DNA of 44,305 nucleotides from Chloroflexota bacterium (GTDB lineage: Bacteria; Chloroflexota; Anaerolineae; UBA2200), in contig JACIWW010000025.1 of NCBI GenBank assembly GCA_014360905.1, positions 1 to 44,305 of the forward strand, in the 5' to 3' direction. Shown in pieces: positions 35,487 to 44,222 of this stretch. A model generated the notes under the pieces. That model did not search any database and was not told the origin of the DNA. It was given only the letters and a program-made list of their open reading frames with translations. Numbering within the stretch: the stretch's first letter is position 1; the number at the start of each line of letters is the position of its first letter. A program made the translations under genes and the position numbers.

Positions 35487-36683
35487 TCACTTGCGCAGCT
35501 TCTTTCTGAATTGCTCCGTCAGTGCCGGCAAGATCTGGAACAGATCGCCGACAATGCCGTAATTGGCTACGCTGAAAATGGGTGCTTCGGGATCCTTGTT
35601 GATGGCCACGATGATCTTGGCAGTGCCCATGCCGGCCAAATGCTGCACGGCTCCGGAGATGCCGCAGGCGATGTACAGGTCAGGGCGCACAGTCCGACCG
35701 GTCTGTCCTACCTGATGGGCGTAGGGAATCCAGCCCGCATCTACCGCCGCGCGCGAAGCGCCTACCGCTCCGCCCAGTACCTCGGCCAACTCGCGAATGG
35801 GCTCAAACCCCTCGGGACCGCCTACGCCACGCCCACCGGAGACGATGATCTTGGCATCAGCTAGGTTGACCTCGCCCTGTTGCTTGATGAAGTCGACCAC
35901 TTTGGTGGCAATCTTCTCCTCGTCCAAGTTTGGCTTGATGGCGATGATCTGTCCCTGGCGTTTCTCGTCCGGAACGGGCATTTCGAAAACCCGGTGGCGC
36001 ACAGTGGCCATCTGGGGCCGATAATTAGGGCAAATAATCGTGGCCATGATGTTGCCGCCAAAGGCCGGACGAGTCTGTCGCAATAGATTGGTCTCTGGAT
36101 CAATATCGAGCCCGGTGCAGTCGGCAGTCAGGCCGGTATACAATTCGGTAGCAACGGACCCCGCTAAGTCTCGCCCACGGGAACTAGCGCCCAGGATAAA
36201 AATCTCTGGCTTATACTGTCGTACCAGTTCTACCAATACCTCTGCATAAGGCTGGGTGCGGTAGACTGCCAGGGTGGGGTCATCTACCCAGAAGACGCGG
36301 TCGGCGCCATACGCGATGGCTTGCTTGGCAATATGTTCTACGTTATGCCCCAGCACGCAAGCTGTCAGTGTAGTGCCCCGTTGATCGGCCAGTTCGCGTC
36401 CTTTGCCCACCATCTCCCAGGAGATGCTGCATGCCTCGCCTTGGAATTGCTCGATCCAGACCCAGACGCCTTGGTAAGCGGCCAGCCCCTCCGCCGCTGC
36501 CTCTGGACGCTCAGGCAGGCTCAGCGCATTCACCGGGCAGACATCCAGACATGCACCACAGGCAGTGCATTTATCGTCCACTACAGCGATATTATCCACT
36601 AGAGATAACGCGCCAAACGGGCAGATACTTACACAGGCTCCACAACCAGTGCATTCTTCTTTGTTGATTTCCAAAAGTGGCAT
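35487..36683 (-). CDS. etfA: Electron transfer flavoprotein alpha subunit with N-terminal ferredoxin
   Basis: The 398-residue subunit from ATG 36683 (after AGGAGG) begins with a two-cluster ferredoxin, [18 protein letters not shown] and [18 protein letters not shown]. Then comes the EtfA fold with the FAD motif [20 protein letters not shown] and [20 protein letters not shown]. The same fusion is seen in CarE of the caffeyl-CoA reductase complex of Acetobacterium, a bifurcating enzyme. The ferredoxin half could hand electrons to or from free ferredoxin. It is 13 bases downstream of etfB. Confidence 0.93.
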   Translation of the reverse strand: MPLLEINKEECTGCGACVSICPFGALSLVDNIAVVDDKCTACGACLDVCPVNALSLPERPEAAAEGLAAYQGVWVWIEQFQGEACSISWEMVGKGRELADQRGTTLTACVLGHNVEHIAKQAIAYGADRVFWVDDPTLAVYRTQPYAEVLVELVRQYKPEIFILGASSRGRDLAGSVATELYTGLTADCTGLDIDPETNLLRQTRPAFGGNIMATIICPNYRPQMATVRHRVFEMPVPDEKRQGQIIAIKPNLDEEKIATKVVDFIKQQGEVNLADAKIIVSGGRGVGGPEGFEPIRELAEVLGGAVGASRAAVDAGWIPYAHQVGQTGRTVRPDLYIACGISGAVQHLAGMGTAKIIVAINKDPEAPIFSVANYGIVGDLFQILPALTEQFRKKLRK

Positions 36684-36696
36684 GATGTATGTCCTC

Positions 36697-37497
36697 CTAG
36701 AGCACTTTCTCGGCGAGAAGCTTGTCGGCCAAAATGCTTGCTGCCTCATCTATGCTATCCGCCTGGATGATTTCCACCTTGCCTTCGCGCTTTGGTGGGT
36801 TGAAGACGCGCACGACCTGTGTGGGGCTGCCTTTCAAGCCCAGTTTGGTGGGATCGGTATCCGGTAAATCAGCCGCGCCCCAGGTTGGGATCTGCATTCT
36901 CGTGGCGCGGCGGATGCCAAGAAAGGTGGGATAGCGAGGTTGATTGATGTCTTTGACCACGGTGAGCAAGGCAGGCAGCTTGGTCTCCACCACCTCTCGT
37001 CCTTCTTCCAGCAAGCGTTCTACCACGATGGTGCGTGATTCTGGGTCTATCTTCCGGATTTTGAAGACGTAGGTGAGTTGGGAGATGCCAAGCTGACGGG
37101 CAATTCCTGGTCCCACCTGCCCTGTGTCGCCGTCAATCGCTTGTTTGCCACAGAGAATAATGTCAAAATCGCCGAGTTTTTTGATCGCCTGGGACAGCGT
37201 GTAGGCTGTAGCCCAGGTATCTGAGCCAGCGAAGGCCTTATCAGAGAGCAAAATAGCTTCGTCAGCGCCCATAGCTACTGCTTCCTTGAGCGCTTCCAGC
37301 GCCTGCGGTGGTCCCATGGAGATAACTGTTACTTTGCCGCCGAATTGCTCCTTGAGACGCAATCCTTCCTCGATGGCATACGTATCAAAGGGGTTGATAA
37401 TGCTGGGCACGCCTTCGCGGATAAGCGTGCCGGTTTCCGGGTTGATCTTGACCTCCGTTGTATCCGGCACTTGTTTGATGCACACGATGATGTTCAA
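36697..37497 (-). CDS. etfB: Electron transfer flavoprotein beta subunit
   Basis: The 266-residue subunit begins at TTG 37497 after AAGGAGGT. IIVCIKQVPDTTEVKI is the usual N-terminus. The motif AIDGDTGQVGPGIARQLG is of the kind seen in bifurcating Etf rather than the mitochondrial form (which has AIDDDCNQTG). It pairs with the ferredoxin-fused EtfA. Its substrate enzyme is likely the acyl-CoA dehydrogenase encoded just upstream on the same strand. Confidence 0.93.
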   Translation of the reverse strand: MNIIVCIKQVPDTTEVKINPETGTLIREGVPSIINPFDTYAIEEGLRLKEQFGGKVTVISMGPPQALEALKEAVAMGADEAILLSDKAFAGSDTWATAYTLSQAIKKLGDFDIILCGKQAIDGDTGQVGPGIARQLGISQLTYVFKIRKIDPESRTIVVERLLEEGREVVETKLPALLTVVKDINQPRYPTFLGIRRATRMQIPTWGAADLPDTDPTKLGLKGSPTQVVRVFNPPKREGKVEIIQADSIDEAASILADKLLAEKVL

Positions 37498-37551
37498 CGT
37501 CGTGACCTCCTTGTCTGAGGATTGTGAAATAAAGCACTATAGGCAAATCCA

Positions 37552-37580
37552 ATTATAACATTGAGTTCCGCTAGATACAA
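37552..37580 (-). promoter_or_regulatory. Promoter of etfB
   Basis: On the minus strand TTGTAT (37580-37575), 17 bases, then TATAAT (37557-37552), 55 bases before the TTG start. Confidence 0.6.
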
Positions 37581-37667
37581 GCTCGCGAGACATGCATTGA
37601 TTTGCCAAAAGTGCTTACATAGTAATGTTCTTGAAGCGTGACGCACAGTGCTGGTAATAGCGTATTC

Positions 37668-38888
37668 TCATCCCTCGCTCTGCCACTCCACCGGGTCGTA
37701 GGCTGGCAGTTCACAGCGCAGGGGCTTGTCCTGGCGGTAACCCAGGGCATACTGCGCTTGGATGAGCTGGTGGATTTCGCGGCTGCCTTCGTAGATGACG
37801 GCGCCTTTGGAGTTGCGCAGGTAGCGCTCAACGTCGTATTCATCGGAATAACCATAGGCACCGTGAATTTGCACGGCGTCGGCAGCGGAATCGAAGGCAG
37901 CATCACAGTTGACCCACTTAGCTAGCGAGGTCTCGCGCGTGTTACGCATGCCCTGGTTCTTGAGCCAGCCAGCATAGTACACCAGCAATCGCCCTGCATC
38001 CCGTCGCGCCACCATCTTGGCGATCATCTGTTGGACCAGTTGATGCTGTCCGATGGGCACGCCGAAGGCATGGCGCTCATTGGCATAGCGCACGGATGCT
38101 TCCAGGCACGCTTCGATCAATCCTACTGCTCCTGCTGCCACGGTATAGCGTCCACCATCGAGCGCGCTCATAGCAATCTTGAAGCCCTCGCCTTCCTGAC
38201 CCAGCAGGTTCTCGGCAGGTACCACGCAATCCGTCAGCGTGATGCTGCCGGTGTTGCCTGCACGCACGCCTAACTTACCGTGAATGGTTCCTGTCTTGAT
38301 ACCTGGAAAGCCACGCTCAACGAGAAAAGCAGACATGCCAGTATGGTCGCGCTTCTTTTTCTTCTCCAAGTCAGTCCAGGCAATGATCAGGAAATTGTCG
38401 GCTACGTCGGCCAGCGAGATCCACATTTTCTCGCCGTTGAGCACGTAATGGTTGCCTTCTTTGCGCGCTGTCGTCTGTATCCCGACCGCGTCTGAGCCAG
38501 CGTTTGGCTCGGTCAAGCCATAGGTGGCAATTTTCTGCCCCATGGCTTGTGGCACTAGGTATTTCTGCTTTTGCTCCTCTGTGCCCCATTGAAGCAGGCT
38601 CAGGCTGTTCAAGCCGATGTGCACGGATAGAACAACGCGCGCCGAGGTGTCTACACGCTCTAGCTCCTCGCAGGCGATGGCCAGCGAAATGTAATCCATG
38701 CCTGCCCCGCCGTACTTGACCGGGATGCAGATGCCGAGGATACCCTGCTGCCCCATCTTGGTCAGTATGTCGCGGCTGTATTGATGCTTGCGGTCAAGTT
38801 CTTTGATGTAGGGCGCAATTTCCTTTTCCGCAAATTCGCGCACCATCTTGCGTACCATCTGATGCTCTTCGGTCAAAGCAAAGTCCAT
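37668..38888 (-). CDS. Acyl-CoA dehydrogenase
   Basis: The 406-residue flavoprotein starts at ATG 38888 after [30 protein letters not shown] and the FAD-binding stretch ending [10 protein letters not shown] are typical, and the C-terminal [20 protein letters not shown] carries the catalytic Glu of short-chain acyl-CoA dehydrogenases (YEGT region of MCAD). It oxidises or, with bifurcating Etf, reduces the alpha-beta bond of an acyl-CoA. The etfBA genes lie 170 bases downstream with a promoter of their own. The chain length cannot be told. Confidence 0.93.
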   Translation of the reverse strand: MDFALTEEHQMVRKMVREFAEKEIAPYIKELDRKHQYSRDILTKMGQQGILGICIPVKYGGAGMDYISLAIACEELERVDTSARVVLSVHIGLNSLSLLQWGTEEQKQKYLVPQAMGQKIATYGLTEPNAGSDAVGIQTTARKEGNHYVLNGEKMWISLADVADNFLIIAWTDLEKKKKRDHTGMSAFLVERGFPGIKTGTIHGKLGVRAGNTGSITLTDCVVPAENLLGQEGEGFKIAMSALDGGRYTVAAGAVGLIEACLEASVRYANERHAFGVPIGQHQLVQQMIAKMVARRDAGRLLVYYAGWLKNQGMRNTRETSLAKWVNCDAAFDSAADAVQIHGAYGYSDEYDVERYLRNSKGAVIYEGSREIHQLIQAQYALGYRQDKPLRCELPAYDPVEWQSEG

Positions 38889-38950
38889 TTCTCCTCCTCT
38901 GGAAATCATACCAACGTTGGCTTGGTTTGTCCCTTTTTGGCGACAGGCCA

Positions 38951-38980
38951 ATTATACCACAGCCATTTCGCGCTAGCCAA
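38951..38980 (-). promoter_or_regulatory. Promoter of the acyl-CoA dehydrogenase gene
   Basis: On the minus strand TTGGCT (38980-38975), 18 bases, then TATAAT (38956-38951). Divergent from the promoter of the metallo-hydrolase. Confidence 0.55.
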
Positions 38981-39013
38981 CCCCAAGCATGCAAATTCGC
39001 CATCTCTACCCTT

Positions 39014-39043
39014 TTGGCACAGGTGCGCGAAGGCAGGTATAAT
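39014..39043 (+). promoter_or_regulatory. Promoter of the UlaG-like metallo-hydrolase gene
   Basis: TTGGCA (39014-39019), 18 bases, then TATAAT (39038-39043), with a start near 39050 and the ATG at 39093. Confidence 0.6.
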
Positions 39044-39092
39044 AGCTACGAAAGAAGTGCAAGTGCTAGAATGTGCAGGAGGTGATAGAAAA

Positions 39093-39713
39093 ATGGCTAA
39101 TTTGTTGGAAGGCATTACCTGGCTTGGACACGCTAGTTTTAGGATCAAGGCGCCGGAAGGGGTCGTTTATATTGACCCTTGGAAACTTCGCAGTCCCGAG
39201 CCGGCCGATTTGATTTTGATCACACATGAGCATTACGACCACTTCTCGGCTGATGATGTGAAGAAGATACGCAAACCGGATACGACCATTGTCACCATAG
39301 CGAGCGTTGCCGCGCAGTTGAAGGGCGACGTGAAGACAGTCAAGGCAGGTGATACCCTAACGGTCAAGGGGGTTAAGATCGAGGTTGTGCCTGCTTATAA
39401 CCCAGCCAAGCAGTTCCATCCCAAGCAGGCAGGTGGTGTGGGCTATATCATCACTGTGGGCGGACGGCGCATCTACCATGCTGGTGATACAGACGCCATC
39501 CCAGAGATGAACCAGATCAAAACCGATGTTGCGCTCTTGCCTGTGGGTGGAACATATACCATGACCGCTGCTGAAGCGGCGCGGGTAGCCAACACCATCA
39601 AACCCGCGGTGGCTGTGCCCATGCATTGGGGTGATATTGTTGGGTCACGCGCCGACGCCGAAGCATTCCGCGCCCAGTGCCAGGTGCCAGTGGAGATCAT
39701 CACGCCGGAGTGA
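39093..39713 (+). CDS. MBL-fold metallo-hydrolase, UlaG/YtkL-like
   Basis: The 206-residue protein has the metallo-beta-lactamase fold with LITHEHYDHFSADDV (HxHxDH), a GGRRIYHAGDTD strand and PMHWGDIVGS, two-metal ligands. It belongs to the UPF0173/UlaG-like group; UlaG opens L-ascorbate 6-phosphate lactone. The near-perfect ribosome binding site AGGAGGTGAT (39077-39086) sets the start. It is 6.6 kb from the ascorbate-type PTS, so a shared pathway is possible but not shown. Confidence 0.85.
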   Translation: MANLLEGITWLGHASFRIKAPEGVVYIDPWKLRSPEPADLILITHEHYDHFSADDVKKIRKPDTTIVTIASVAAQLKGDVKTVKAGDTLTVKGVKIEVVPAYNPAKQFHPKQAGGVGYIITVGGRRIYHAGDTDAIPEMNQIKTDVALLPVGGTYTMTAAEAARVANTIKPAVAVPMHWGDIVGSRADAEAFRAQCQVPVEIITPE

Positions 39714-39784
39714 CGAGTGATGAAGTGATGGGTGAGAGTAGTCAGCCATAGCTAACTTATCACTCTTTACTCGTTACTCATCAT
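39708..39784. repeat. Inverted stop-rich repeat between convergent genes
   Basis: A left arm starting GAGTGACGAGTGATGAAG (39709 on) and a right arm whose reverse complement starts GATGAGTAACGAGTAAAG form a near-perfect inverted repeat. Mismatches are mostly A/G changes that keep G-U pairs in RNA. The left arm contains the stop codon of the metallo-hydrolase and the right arm begins at that of the AMMECR1 gene. It may act as a terminator; the sequence recurs in part at 34619-34641. Confidence 0.6.
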
Positions 39785-40302
39785 TAGTGGTAACGTTTGA
39801 CCTCGAAGCGGTATAGTTGCACGGGTTCGTGTGGGCCAATGCCTGCTTTGCGTCGTGCAATTTCGACCTGATATTCCGCCGTGTCTACGCCTTCCAAATC
39901 GGGCAACAGCAGGCCGCGTCGCCATCCTGATCGCACGATAACTCCGTAGCGCTTGGGGTCCAGTTCTGTAATGGATTCAATGGGCTCAGGTGTGGTAAGA
40001 ATATCCACAGAGATCTCCAGGTCATTCAACTCGCTGGCCTGAACTGGCGGGAAGCGTGGATCGTGTGTTGCAGCGCTAATGGCGTTTTGAATGATCTCTT
40101 GCGCGACGTTGGCAGACCGCGGTTCAATAGTGCCGATGCAGCCGCGCAGAACGCCATGTTTGTGCAGCGAGACAAAGACCCCAGCTCGCTGCTGCATCTC
40201 TGGTGCCAATTCCTGAGGGGGGTGAATGATCTCGTGTCGGCGCACATAATGTTCAATTGTTTTTCTGGCCAATTCTACTATAGGATGATGCTCTTTTTCC
40301 AT
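39784..40302 (-). CDS. AMMECR1-domain protein
   Basis: The 172-residue protein carries the AMMECR1 fold with the hallmark [10 protein letters not shown] and [20 protein letters not shown]. The family is found in all domains of life and its biochemical role remains unknown; a nearby partner with a radical SAM or Memo domain is common elsewhere but absent here. Last gene of the minus-strand unit that starts at greA, 12 bases after the phosphodiesterase stop. Confidence 0.9.
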   Translation of the reverse strand: MEKEHHPIVELARKTIEHYVRRHEIIHPPQELAPEMQQRAGVFVSLHKHGVLRGCIGTIEPRSANVAQEIIQNAISAATHDPRFPPVQASELNDLEISVDILTTPEPIESITELDPKRYGVIVRSGWRRGLLLPDLEGVDTAEYQVEIARRKAGIGPHEPVQLYRFEVKRYH

Positions 40303-40314
40303 AGCTCTATCCCT

Positions 40315-41073
40315 CTATCCTTTGATCATTATAGCTAATGCGTCCGGGCAGTTCGTAATGATCATATCCACTTTCTGCCTTATCAGATATTGCCAATCCG
40401 AGACTGGATCTGGCGTCCACACATTGACCCGGTACCCCTTGCGCCTAGCCCAAAGTAGATAGTCATTTGTTACCATTGCATAGTGCGGGTGCAGCGCATC
40501 GGGATGGGCCATGGGACGCAGCCAGGCACGTCGCAGGTAGATGGGCAGATCATCTGCATATAGCAGCCCTGTATGCAAATCAGGGGCTAACTGTTTCACC
40601 CGCCGCAGTGCGAAGGGATTGAACGAAGAGAGCACCACATGCTGCTCTAACCTGTACTCACGCACTATGCTGATGACCTTTTCCTCCAGGCCATCTCCAC
40701 GAATGCTCGTGCTCTTCAGTTCGATATTGAGCAGTATATCGTCACCCGCCCAGGCGACAACTTCACGCAGTGTAGGAATACGTTCGCCAGCAAACTCAGG
40801 GCTAAACCAGGAGCCAGCATCCAAGGCTTTCAGTTGAGCCAGAGTGAGCTCTCTCACTCGACCATGGCCATCCGTCGTTCGCTCCACGCTGAAATCATGG
40901 ATGACTACGGGTTCACCATCAGCGCAGAGCATGATATCCAGCTCAACTCCGTCTGCTCCCATCTCGCAAGCTTTCTGAAAGGAAGCAATAGTATTTTCCG
41001 GTGCAGCTTTAGGTGCGCCACGATGCCCGAAATTCAATGGACGATCGCGGTAAGGGAATCCTGCTGGGGTCAT
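40315..41073 (-). CDS. Glycerophosphodiester phosphodiesterase
   Basis: The 252-residue TIM-barrel enzyme hydrolyses glycerophosphodiesters to glycerol 3-phosphate and an alcohol. FGHRGAPKAAPENTIASF, VELDIMLCADGEPVVIHDFS (metal Glu and Asp, catalytic His) and NIELKSTS match the UgpQ/GlpQ family. No signal peptide, so the cytoplasmic UgpQ type is more likely. GGAGGA lies three bases before the ATG. It follows the M23 peptidase gene by eight bases. Confidence 0.92.
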   Translation of the reverse strand: MTPAGFPYRDRPLNFGHRGAPKAAPENTIASFQKACEMGADGVELDIMLCADGEPVVIHDFSVERTTDGHGRVRELTLAQLKALDAGSWFSPEFAGERIPTLREVVAWAGDDILLNIELKSTSIRGDGLEEKVISIVREYRLEQHVVLSSFNPFALRRVKQLAPDLHTGLLYADDLPIYLRRAWLRPMAHPDALHPHYAMVTNDYLLWARRKGYRVNVWTPDPVSDWQYLIRQKVDMIITNCPDALAIMIKG

Positions 41074-41081
41074 GGTTCCTC

Positions 41082-42101
41082 CTATTCAGGGATCTGGCGC
41101 TCCGTCCATTCGAGAGGATTGACTAATATGCCACCGACACGCATTTCCCAATGGAGATGTGCACCGGTGGATAACCCGCTATTGCCCAGACGTCCTATAA
41201 GTTCGCCCTGTTTCACCTGTTGTCCTTCCTGGACGAGTATCTCCGAAAGGTGATAGTAGCCTGAATATACGCCCCATCCGTGATCTAATATGACCGCATT
41301 GCCGTGCACATTCAATGGGGCAGCCAGTGCCACTCGGCCGTTGTTGGCAGCTACAACCGGGGCACCTATTTCGCCTGCAATATCAATCCCGCCATGGAAG
41401 CTCGTGCTTCCATCATTGTAAGTCCGGCCGATGCCAAAGGGGGATGTGACCCGGCCAACGTGTGGCCAGATAAACACTCCTTGCCAGAACTGTTGAGGAG
41501 TAATGATGGCAAAAACTTGATTCAGGCGCTGAGCTTCCTCCTGCACTAATTGTGCATCTAGCAGGTTAACCCTGTCAGATGGGATCTGGATATACTCTTT
41601 GCCAATGTCCTCCCCTATCACCACAACACTCAGGGACACGGAGACGCTTGTGCCCATGCTATCTGCAATAGAAACTTGGATTGGATGAGTACCTACCGCA
41701 CTTCCAACTGGTATGCCTACCAGAGCCCAAGCTCCACTTGTTCCTGGGATGAAGAACAAGCGTCGCTCATCCAAAACCGCATTGGTGATGATGCCGCGGT
41801 TGGCCGATATTTTGATCACCAGCGTGTGCCCCTGTTTGACCTGAGGTGGGTCCAGATTCACGGTCACATGCAGCGGCACAACCGTTGGTGTGGCAGTAGG
41901 GGTTGGCGTGGCTGTAGCAGTGACAGTGGGAGTAGGGGTGAGTGTATTGGTAGCAGTTGCGGTGAGGGTAGGGGTGGGAATGAAGGTAGGCGAAGGAGCT
42001 TGCCAAAGCGAAGTCACGACATCGCAGCCTGCAATAAGGAAAGCTGCCAATAGGGCCAGAGCGAAAGTTTTAGGTATCCTCGCCGTTGTGCGGGATTTCA
42101 T
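41082..42101 (-). CDS. M23-family peptidase, Thr-Pro-rich lipoprotein
   Basis: The 339-residue product has a signal peptide ending LIAGC, then a Thr-Pro linker (about residues 35-75), a beta-sandwich domain and a C-terminal LytM/M23 domain. SFHGGIDIAG (HxxxD) and GAHLHWEMRVGG (HxH) supply the zinc ligands, so it can be an active endopeptidase on peptidoglycan cross-links. The organisation resembles NlpD/envC-type cell-wall hydrolases without a LysM module. Its ATG directly follows the lysS stop (TAGATG). Confidence 0.93.
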   Translation of the reverse strand: MKSRTTARIPKTFALALLAAFLIAGCDVVTSLWQAPSPTFIPTPTLTATATNTLTPTPTVTATATPTPTATPTVVPLHVTVNLDPPQVKQGHTLVIKISANRGIITNAVLDERRLFFIPGTSGAWALVGIPVGSAVGTHPIQVSIADSMGTSVSVSLSVVVIGEDIGKEYIQIPSDRVNLLDAQLVQEEAQRLNQVFAIITPQQFWQGVFIWPHVGRVTSPFGIGRTYNDGSTSFHGGIDIAGEIGAPVVAANNGRVALAAPLNVHGNAVILDHGWGVYSGYYHLSEILVQEGQQVKQGELIGRLGNSGLSTGAHLHWEMRVGGILVNPLEWTERQIPE

Positions 42102-43583
42102 CTACTCTTCCGATTTCGGCTTCAAAGCGGGGAATAGGATGACCTCGCGGATCGAGGGGTTATCGGTGAAAAGCATAGTCATGCGGTCAATGCCGAAACC
42201 AAGACCACCTGTAGGAGGCATGCCATATTCCATCGCTCGAATCCAATCCTCATCCATAGGATGTGCCTCTGCGTCGCCTTCTTCAAGTTGCCGTCCCTGC
42301 ATTTCAAAACGCTCTCGTTGTTCTAGGGGATCGTTCAATTCGCTGAAAGCATTGCCGCATTCCAGTCCGCCCACGAAGAACTCGAAGCGCTCTACCAGCG
42401 TGGGTATATCTGGCTTTTTCTTGGCCAAGGGCGAGATGTCTAGAGGATAGTCCATAATAAATGTAGGCTGAATGAGCTTTGGTTCGACGTATTCTTTGAA
42501 CAGTTCTTCTACCTGTTTCCCCCAGGTTGGTTTGGCGTCGAGTTCTAGGTTGCGCTCCTTTATTTGACGCCTCAAGGACGGCAGATCCGTGTAGATGGCG
42601 ATGTCAATGCCTGTATTTTCTAGGATGGCTTCTCTCATGGGCCATCTCCGCCAAGGCGGAGTCAAGTCCACTTCATGCCCTTGGTAGGTGATGGTTGCTG
42701 TGCCCATTACCTCGCGGGCTACGGCGTGCCATAGCTCTTCGGTAAGGCGCATCATGTCATGGTAATCTGCATAAGCTTGATAAACCTCGATCTGCGTGAA
42801 CTCGGGATTGTGCTTTGTAGAGATGCCTTCATTGCGAAAGTCACGGCCGATCTCATAGACTCGTTCTAGCCCGCCAATGATAAGGCGTTTGAGATAAAGC
42901 TCATCCGAGATGCGCAGATAAAAGTCGCAGTCCAAAGCATTGTGGTGCGTCACGAATGGGCGAGCTGCCGCACCACCGTAGATAGGCTGCAGGATGGGCG
43001 TTTCCACCTCTAGGAAACCACGTTCGTCCAGAAAACGCCGTATGGCTGATACCATGCGTGTGCGAGTGATGAAAGTGCGGCGTACACGCTCATTGGCGAG
43101 CAGGTCCAAGTAGCGTTGTCGGTAGCGCAGCTCAACGTCCGTCAGGCCGTGCCATTTTTCTGGAAGGGGACGCAGCGCTTTGGCCAGCATTTGAAAAGAT
43201 TTGACTTGGATAGTGATCTCACCTGTTCTGGTGCGGAATACTGGCCCTTTAACGCCAATAAAATCACCCAGGTCAAACATTTTCAGGAAGAACTCGTAAG
43301 CTTGCTCTCCCACTTCATTCTGACGCAGGTAAATCTGCATACGGCCGCTGCCATCCATGATATGAGCAAAAGTGGCCTTGCCCATCACTCGGATGGACAT
43401 GATGCGCCCTGCTGTACATACTGTTGGGGGTTCGGCTGCTCCTTCACTAGCGGCAAAAGCTTGCAACGCTTGGGCTACGGAATGGGTACAAGAGAAACGC
43501 GCCGGATAGGGGTCAATTCCTGCAGCGCGCAAAGCAGTCAGCTTTTCCAGCCTCTGCTCTCGTTGGTCGCTTGTATCAGGCAC
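42102..43583 (-). CDS. lysS: Lysyl-tRNA synthetase, class II
   Basis: The 493-residue enzyme charges Lys-tRNA. The OB-fold anticodon domain is followed by motif 1 and the motif 2 stretch YEIGRDFRNEGISTKHNPEF with motif 3 GLGFGIDRMTMLFTD near the end; length and domains are normal. It begins at GTG 43583 after AGGAG and lies 16 bases after the greA stop, the usual greA-lysS pairing in several phyla. Confidence 0.97.
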   Translation of the reverse strand: MPDTSDQREQRLEKLTALRAAGIDPYPARFSCTHSVAQALQAFAASEGAAEPPTVCTAGRIMSIRVMGKATFAHIMDGSGRMQIYLRQNEVGEQAYEFFLKMFDLGDFIGVKGPVFRTRTGEITIQVKSFQMLAKALRPLPEKWHGLTDVELRYRQRYLDLLANERVRRTFITRTRMVSAIRRFLDERGFLEVETPILQPIYGGAAARPFVTHHNALDCDFYLRISDELYLKRLIIGGLERVYEIGRDFRNEGISTKHNPEFTQIEVYQAYADYHDMMRLTEELWHAVAREVMGTATITYQGHEVDLTPPWRRWPMREAILENTGIDIAIYTDLPSLRRQIKERNLELDAKPTWGKQVEELFKEYVEPKLIQPTFIMDYPLDISPLAKKKPDIPTLVERFEFFVGGLECGNAFSELNDPLEQRERFEMQGRQLEEGDAEAHPMDEDWIRAMEYGMPPTGGLGFGIDRMTMLFTDNPSIREVILFPALKPKSEE

Positions 43584-43598
43584 GATGTATCTCCTATG

Positions 43599-44066
43599 CT
43601 AGCCAATGGCGAGAATCTCGAACTCGATAGGGCCGTCAGGGGTTTGCACCGTAATCCAATCACCTACCCGGTGTCCCAGCAAAGAGCGACCTAGAGGCGA
43701 TTCGTCTGAGATGCGGCCTTGACGTGGATCTGCCTCGGCTGGCCCAACGATATGGTAGATCTCAGGGCTACCGCCTTTTTCCATTACGGTGACCCGGCTG
43801 CCAAGGCAGACTACATCTCCCTGTCCGGGCTCTTCAATGATCTGGACCTGGTTCAAAAGGGCTTCCAGTGTCATGATGCGGCCCTCAACGAAGGCTTGCA
43901 GGTTTTTGGCCTCGTCATAGCCAGCGTTCTCCATAATGTCGCCGCCTTCCTTAGCCTCATGGATTTGCTTGGCTATTTCAGGGCGGCGTACGGTACGCAA
44001 GTATTCTAATTCCTGTTCGAGCTTGCGTTTACCCTCGGCAGTAAGATAGGTGGGTTTTTCGGTCAT
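43599..44066 (-). CDS. greA: Transcription elongation factor GreA
   Basis: The 155-residue factor binds RNA polymerase through the secondary channel and stimulates RNA cleavage to rescue backtracked complexes. The N-terminal coiled-coil has the tip residues in EAKEGGDIMENAGYDEAKN, matching the acidic pair of E. coli GreA, and LLGHRVGDWITVQTPDGPIE is the usual C-terminal FKBP-like part. First gene of the five-gene minus-strand unit. Its 70-base leader begins with a terminator-like hairpin. Confidence 0.96.
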   Translation of the reverse strand: MTEKPTYLTAEGKRKLEQELEYLRTVRRPEIAKQIHEAKEGGDIMENAGYDEAKNLQAFVEGRIMTLEALLNQVQIIEEPGQGDVVCLGSRVTVMEKGGSPEIYHIVGPAEADPRQGRISDESPLGRSLLGHRVGDWITVQTPDGPIEFEILAIG

Positions 44067-44108
44067 CAGGCATCTCTCACTTTCACAGAACTCCAGCGAT
44101 CAACTAGC

Positions 44109-44128
44109 AAAAAAGCGCCCTGAGGCGC
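44109..44128 (-). terminator. Terminator-like hairpin in the greA leader
   Basis: On the minus strand GCGCC (44128-44124), loop TCAG, GGCGC (44119-44115) is followed by six T (44114-44109). It lies about ten bases after the predicted start of the greA transcript, so a terminated RNA would be about 30 bases long. The stem is only five pairs but all G-C. There is no minus-strand gene upstream for it to end. Confidence 0.5.
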
Positions 44129-44143
44129 AAATTCTATGTTCTA

Positions 44144-44171
44144 ATTATACTCAGTATCTGCGTGCTGTCAA
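44144..44171 (-). promoter_or_regulatory. Promoter of the greA-lysS operon
   Basis: On the minus strand TTGACA (44171-44166), 16 bases, TATAAT (44149-44144): both boxes match consensus exactly. The start would be near 44137. Confidence 0.8.
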
Positions 44172-44222
44172 ACCAATAAATGCGCTTGCGCCAACAGATC
44201 GTTACCAGGTGGTACAGGCGAT

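Noticed and set aside
39093-39713. Naming the metallo-hydrolase ulaG
   Set aside because: The fold fits, but the gene is 6.6 kb from the PTS operon and in a different unit; many relatives have other or unknown substrates.
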